Source: Deltaproteobacteria bacterium (GTDB lineage Bacteria > Myxococcota_A > UBA796 > UBA2385). From it: DNA of 10,895 bases. The stretch lies in contig RFKJ01000644.1 in assembly GCA_003694325.1 (NCBI GenBank), forward strand, positions 1-10,895, in the 5' to 3' direction. The position numbers and the translations under genes were made by a program. Shown piece by piece: positions 8,546 through 10,895 of this stretch (the stretch's first letter is position 1; each line of letters starts with the position of its first letter). A model generated the notes under the pieces. It had not been told where the DNA came from. It ran no database searches and worked only from the letters and a program-made list of their open reading frames with translations.

Positions 8546-9408
8546 TCCCGGCTCGTCCCGTCCTGGTGACCGGGGCGGGCGGCCTGCTCGGCAGCGCGCT
8601 GGTCCGCACGGGGCAGGTGCGCGGCCTGCGACGCGAGGAGCTGGACATCACCGACCGGGACGCGGTCGCCCGGGTACTGGACACGCTGCGGCCGGCGGCG
8701 GTGATCAACGCCGCGGCCCAGGCCCGGGTCGACCTCGCCGAGGTCGAGCGTGCATGGACCGAGGCCGTCAACCACCACGCGGTGGCGGCCTTGGCGGAGG
8801 CCTGCCGGCGACGGGGGATCCGCCTGGTCCACATCGGCACCGACTACAGCCTCCGGTCCGACCGGGACCTGACGCCGGACATGCCCCCCGATCCCCGCGG
8901 CCACTACGCCGAGACGAAGTCACGGGGCGAACGGGCAGCGCTGGCCCGCGGCGCCCTGGTCGTCCGGGTGCAGTGGGTCTACCACCCCGGCCACCCCGGC
9001 TTCTTCACCCGGAGCCTGCAGGCGTTGCGGCGCGGCGAGACGGTCCGGCTGGTCACCGACCAGGTGGGGGTGCCCACGCCGGCCGCCCTGCTGGCCCCGG
9101 CCCTGGTGATCGCGGCTCGCGGCGAGGCCACGGGCATGGTCCACCTCGCCTGCCAGGGGCACACCACGCCCTGGGGCTGGATCGAGGCGGCCGCGGCAAG
9201 CCTGGGCCTGCCGTTCTCGGCCGAGCCCATCACCCGCGCCGACCTCGGTGGTGCGCCGCGCCCGGCGCGCAGCGTGTTGAACAGCGACAGCTTCGCGGCG
9301 GCCTTCGGGCTGCGCCTGCCCCACTGGAAGGTCGCGCTGGGGGAGGTCCTGGCGACAGCCGGAGCGCCCGCCGGCGAGGCCGGGCCCGCTACAGCTCCAC
9401 ATCGCTGA
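8542..9408 (+). CDS. RmlD-like NAD(P)-dependent sugar reductase (dTDP-4-dehydrorhamnose reductase family)
   Basis: The product, 288 aa from GTG 8542, belongs to the extended short-chain dehydrogenase RmlD group. Members reduce nucleotide-linked 4-keto sugars (last step of dTDP-L-rhamnose synthesis) or serve as related non-catalytic subunits. The Rossmann signature TGAGGLLG is at residues 10-17 (GxxGxxG). INAAAQARVDLAE matches the family's NAAA-tVD block. Catalytic Tyr122 and Lys126 are in YAETK, with Thr100 in GTDY. Then QWVY, TDQVGVPTPA and a C-terminal SVLNSD...LPHWKVALGEVL follow in the RmlD order. Deviation: the usual TDYVFDG is replaced by TDYSLRSD, so substrate range may differ. The GTG overlaps the nuoI stop (GTGA) with no clear ribosome binding site, so translation is probably coupled. 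No other sugar genes are nearby. The 3' end overlaps the convergent gene by 20 nt. Confidence 0.85.
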   Translation: MIPARPVLVTGAGGLLGSALVRTGQVRGLRREELDITDRDAVARVLDTLRPAAVINAAAQARVDLAEVERAWTEAVNHHAVAALAEACRRRGIRLVHIGTDYSLRSDRDLTPDMPPDPRGHYAETKSRGERAALARGALVVRVQWVYHPGHPGFFTRSLQALRRGETVRLVTDQVGVPTPAALLAPALVIAARGEATGMVHLACQGHTTPWGWIEAAAASLGLPFSAEPITRADLGGAPRPARSVLNSDSFAAAFGLRLPHWKVALGEVLATAGAPAGEAGPATAPHR

Positions 9409-9634
9409 GCAGCGCGGCGATCTGCCGATCGTCGGCGAACAGCTCGTCCACCAGGGCCGAGGAGAGGAGCACCGCCGAGACGAACGGGCCGACCTGGGCG
9501 AAGGCGGCCTGGTCATCCAGCGCGGCCACCAGCTCGTCGCGCACCTGCACCGGGGTCGCGCCGTCGACGAGGACCAGCAGCTCGCGCTCCAGCAGGAGGT
9601 CCACGAGGGCGCCAAGGGCACGGTGGATCAGCAC
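9389..9634 (-). CDS. Small hypothetical protein, 81 aa
   Basis: I do not recognise this family. From a GTG at 9634-9632 the product is 81 aa and acidic, with almost no disorder-type residues. It looks all-helical: a first helix RALGALVDLLLERELL, a short VLVDGAT strand-turn, helix PVQVRDELVAALDD, a hydrophobic helix VGPFVSAVLLSSALVDELF, and a last helix DRQIAALLSDVEL. The mid-hydrophobic segment is too short and mixed to be a clear membrane span. The frame is open upstream but has no better start. GTG 9634 overlaps the stop of the 172-aa gene by 7 nt and follows a G-run, so the two are probably one transcriptional and translational unit. The stop end overlaps the convergent rmlD-like gene. Codon pattern and amino-acid mix look like real protein, unlike the other frames. 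Confidence 0.6.
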   Translation of the reverse strand: MLIHRALGALVDLLLERELLVLVDGATPVQVRDELVAALDDQAAFAQVGPFVSAVLLSSALVDELFADDRQIAALLSDVEL

Positions 9635-10146
9635 GGCGATGCCCCCCCGGGGGAGCCGGGTCCCCGCGACAGGCGAGCCACCCCATCGACCACGGTGATC
9701 CCGGGTGGCTCCTGGGTCAGCCAGGCCCGCACGGCGACCGCATCGCCGTGGGGCCAGCGGGCCAGGATGTCGGCGATGAGATCGTCGACCGAGCGGGGTC
9801 CCAGGCGGCGCAGCCGGGAGTGCAGCCAGGGGAGCAGCGGGAGCTCGGTGGCCTGGGGGAGCGCGTAGAAGCCGGCGCCCAGCGCGACGACGTCCCCGTG
9901 TCGGAGCGCCTCGCGCACCGCGCGGGCCCGTACCGCGCGCCCGGTCCGCTGCGACACCAGCCGGGCGATCGCCGCGGCGCCGGCGACGCCGCCGAGCAGG
10001 GCCAGGCACTGCCGGGCGTTGGCGGCGATTCCCTCGACCGGGGGCGGATCGGGGACATCCTCCCGCACCGGGATCTCCTCGTCATCGGCCACGATGCGGT
10101 CGAGGACCTCCTGCACCGGGTGGCTGCGTTCCTCGTTGCCGGACAT
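9628..10146 (-). CDS. Hypothetical protein, 172 aa, possible tandem winged-helix fold
   Basis: No family is recognised. The ATG at 10146 is preceded by GGAGGGG on the minus strand; an alternative ATG at 10157 reads a low-complexity frame. The product is 172 aa. Residues 1-40 are acidic and proline-rich, likely flexible. Residues 44-97 look like a winged helix-turn-helix: helix ARQCLALLGG, helix AAIARLVSQRTG, helix RARAVREALRHG, then a wing DVVALGAGFYAL. Residues 115-160 may be a second, similar module: GPRSVDDLIADILARWP, then VAVRAWLT, then ITVVDGVARLS. This is fold-level inference from pattern only. A DNA-binding or protein-binding role would fit its position opposite a response regulator. 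The gene overlaps the downstream 81-aa gene by 7 nt. Confidence 0.7.
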   Translation of the reverse strand: MSGNEERSHPVQEVLDRIVADDEEIPVREDVPDPPPVEGIAANARQCLALLGGVAGAAAIARLVSQRTGRAVRARAVREALRHGDVVALGAGFYALPQATELPLLPWLHSRLRRLGPRSVDDLIADILARWPHGDAVAVRAWLTQEPPGITVVDGVARLSRGPGSPGGASPC

Positions 10147-10293
10147 GTCCCCTCCATAGCCCGAACACCGATCGGGCAGGCCGGCCCGCGGGGCGAGATC
10201 CGGTTTTCGCCCCGCCCGAAGGGGGCGGTTCGGGCGAACCCGCCGTCCGGTGATTACCCGTGGGCGGGACCCGTCCCATCGCCTGGAGGTCTT
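10147..10293. promoter_or_regulatory. Dyad-rich divergent control region
   Basis: This 147-bp gap lies between the 172-aa gene (minus) and the response regulator (plus). It holds several perfect inverted repeats. (a) GCCCGA / TCGGGC, 10159-10164 with 10172-10177, just upstream of the minus gene's ribosome binding site. (b) GCGGGGCGA / TCGCCCCGC, 10188-10196 with 10207-10215. (c) CGCCCGAA / TTCGGGCG, 10213-10220 with 10229-10236. (d) a compact dyad GGTTCG-GG-CGAACC, 10227-10240. Dyads b and c share bases, and c and d share bases, so as RNA structures they would be mutually exclusive. The heptamer GCCCGAA occurs at 10159-10165 and 10214-10220, and inverted at 10229-10235. No clear -35/-10 pair was identified. 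Confidence 0.5.
10227..10240. repeat. Compact dyad GGTTCG-GG-CGAACC
   Basis: Two 6-bp half-sites in perfect inverted order are separated by 2 bp, ending 53 bp upstream of the response regulator start. The spacing suits a dimeric regulator site better than an RNA hairpin, because a 2-nt loop is too tight. The binding protein is unknown; the adjacent response regulator or the opposite 172-aa protein are candidates. Confidence 0.35.
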
Positions 10294-10895
10294 GTGAGCG
10301 CCGAACACATCCTCGTCGTCGACGATGACCCCCACCTCCGGGAGGTCGTCCGCTATGCCCTGTCCCGCGCCGGGTTCACCGTCACCGAGGCCGGGGACGG
10401 ACGGGCCGCCCTCGACGCGGTGGCCGATCGAACGCCCGACCTGGTCGTCCTGGACGTGATGATGCCCGAGATGGACGGGCTGGAGGTGTGCCGGGAGCTG
10501 CGACGGCGATCGTCGATCCCCATCGTCTTCCTCTCGTCCCGCGGCGAGGAGATGGACCGGGTGCTCGGGCTGGAACTGGGGGGCGATGACTACGTGGCCA
10601 AGCCGTTCTCCCCCCGGGAGCTGGTCAGCCGGGTCCGCGCGGTGTTGCGCCGCACCCGCACCCCTCCCGACGCCCACGACGACGAGGAGCCGCAGCTCCG
10701 CCACGGCCGCATCGAGCTGGATCCGGTCGAGCACCGGGTGACGGCCGCCGGCGAGCCGGTGGAGCTGACCGCGACCGAGTTCCGGATCCTCGAGGTCCTG
10801 CTGCGCCGGCCGGGGCGGGTGTTCTCGCGGGAGGAGATCGTCGACCGCGCCTACCCGGGCCGACACTTCGTCAGCGATCGCACGCTGGACTCCCA
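10294..10895 (+). CDS. OmpR/PhoB-family response regulator (cut off at right edge)
   Basis: This is a two-component transcription regulator. The first 200 codons are present from GTG 10294, which follows GGAGG (10285-10289) by 4 nt. The receiver domain covers residues 5-120, with an acidic pocket at Asp10-Asp12, phospho-acceptor Asp54 in LVVLDVMMPEMDG, switch Ser81 and catalytic Lys103 in DDYVAKPFSP. A short acidic linker (about 121-131) leads to the winged-helix DNA-binding domain with its ELTATEFRILEVLLRRPGRV and SREEIVDRAY segments. The window ends at RTLDS in the recognition helix. The full protein is probably about 230 aa. A partner histidine kinase often follows directly, but it would lie outside the window. 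The specific regulon cannot be told from sequence. The gene has no stop in the window. Confidence 0.93.
   Translation, partial: MSAEHILVVDDDPHLREVVRYALSRAGFTVTEAGDGRAALDAVADRTPDLVVLDVMMPEMDGLEVCRELRRRSSIPIVFLSSRGEEMDRVLGLELGGDDYVAKPFSPRELVSRVRAVLRRTRTPPDAHDDEEPQLRHGRIELDPVEHRVTAAGEPVELTATEFRILEVLLRRPGRVFSREEIVDRAYPGRHFVSDRTLDS

Noticed and set aside
8754..9698. Plus-strand ORF of 314 codons overlapping the rmlD-like gene
   Set aside because: Out-of-frame translation, Gly/Arg/Pro-rich and then Ser/Thr-rich, without domain signatures. The RmlD frame has ordered family motifs.
9635..10009. Upstream extension of the 81-aa gene to 206 aa
   Set aside because: The added N-terminal part is Arg/Pro/Gly-rich out-of-frame translation of the 172-aa gene; sensible sequence begins near GTG 9634.
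10147..10866. Upstream part of the minus-strand frame that would lengthen the 172-aa protein to 412 aa
   Set aside because: This part is antisense to the response regulator, whose receiver and DNA-binding motifs are clear. ATG 10146 has its own GGAGG ribosome site.

Overview
The window is GC-rich, gene-dense bacterial chromosome. It is dominated by the first nine genes of a respiratory complex I (NADH:quinone oxidoreductase) operon, nuoA-B-C-D-E-F-G-H-I, all on the + strand from 310 to 8545. Separate nuoC and nuoD genes, the standard A-to-I order, a NuoG carrying the extra N7 cluster motif and a long NuoH suggest a Gram-negative lineage. A Myxococcota or other deltaproteobacterial-type genome is my best guess from general look. 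No rRNA or other marker allows a firm assignment.

Layout. (1) 1-84, minus strand: the first 28 codons of a ribonuclease HII gene (rnhB) running off the left edge. (2) 85-309: divergent intergenic region with a 12-bp palindrome, an AT-richer patch and a small leader ORF (257-313). That ORF has a strong Shine-Dalgarno sequence, and its stop codon overlaps the nuoA start (ATGA). (3) 310-8545: nuoA to nuoI. The three NADH-module genes (nuoE, F, G) are tightly packed, as is the A/B junction. The B/C and G/H gaps each hold a perfect GC-rich inverted repeat. (4) 8542-9408: an RmlD-like NAD(P)-dependent sugar reductase whose GTG start overlaps the nuoI stop. It sits where nuoJ would normally follow, and nuoJKLMN are not in the window. 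(5) 9389-10146, minus strand: two overlapping unknown genes (81 and 172 aa). The shorter one runs tail-to-tail into the rmlD-like gene with a 20-nt overlap. (6) 10147-10293: divergent control region full of dyads and three copies of a heptamer. (7) 10294 to the right edge: an OmpR/PhoB-type response regulator, cut off inside its DNA-binding domain.

How the genes work together. NuoE, F and G form the NADH-oxidising module (FMN plus Fe-S chain). NuoB, C, D and I form the connecting arm that carries electrons to quinone. NuoA and NuoH anchor the arm in the membrane and help build the quinone site. The antiporter-like subunits L, M and N, plus J and K, must be encoded elsewhere if the complex is a complete proton pump.

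I see no phage, transposon, CRISPR, tRNA or rRNA, and no clear new multi-gene system. The least explained parts are the two minus-strand unknown genes with their dyad-rich divergent region, the nuoA leader ORF, and the membrane insertion in NuoH.
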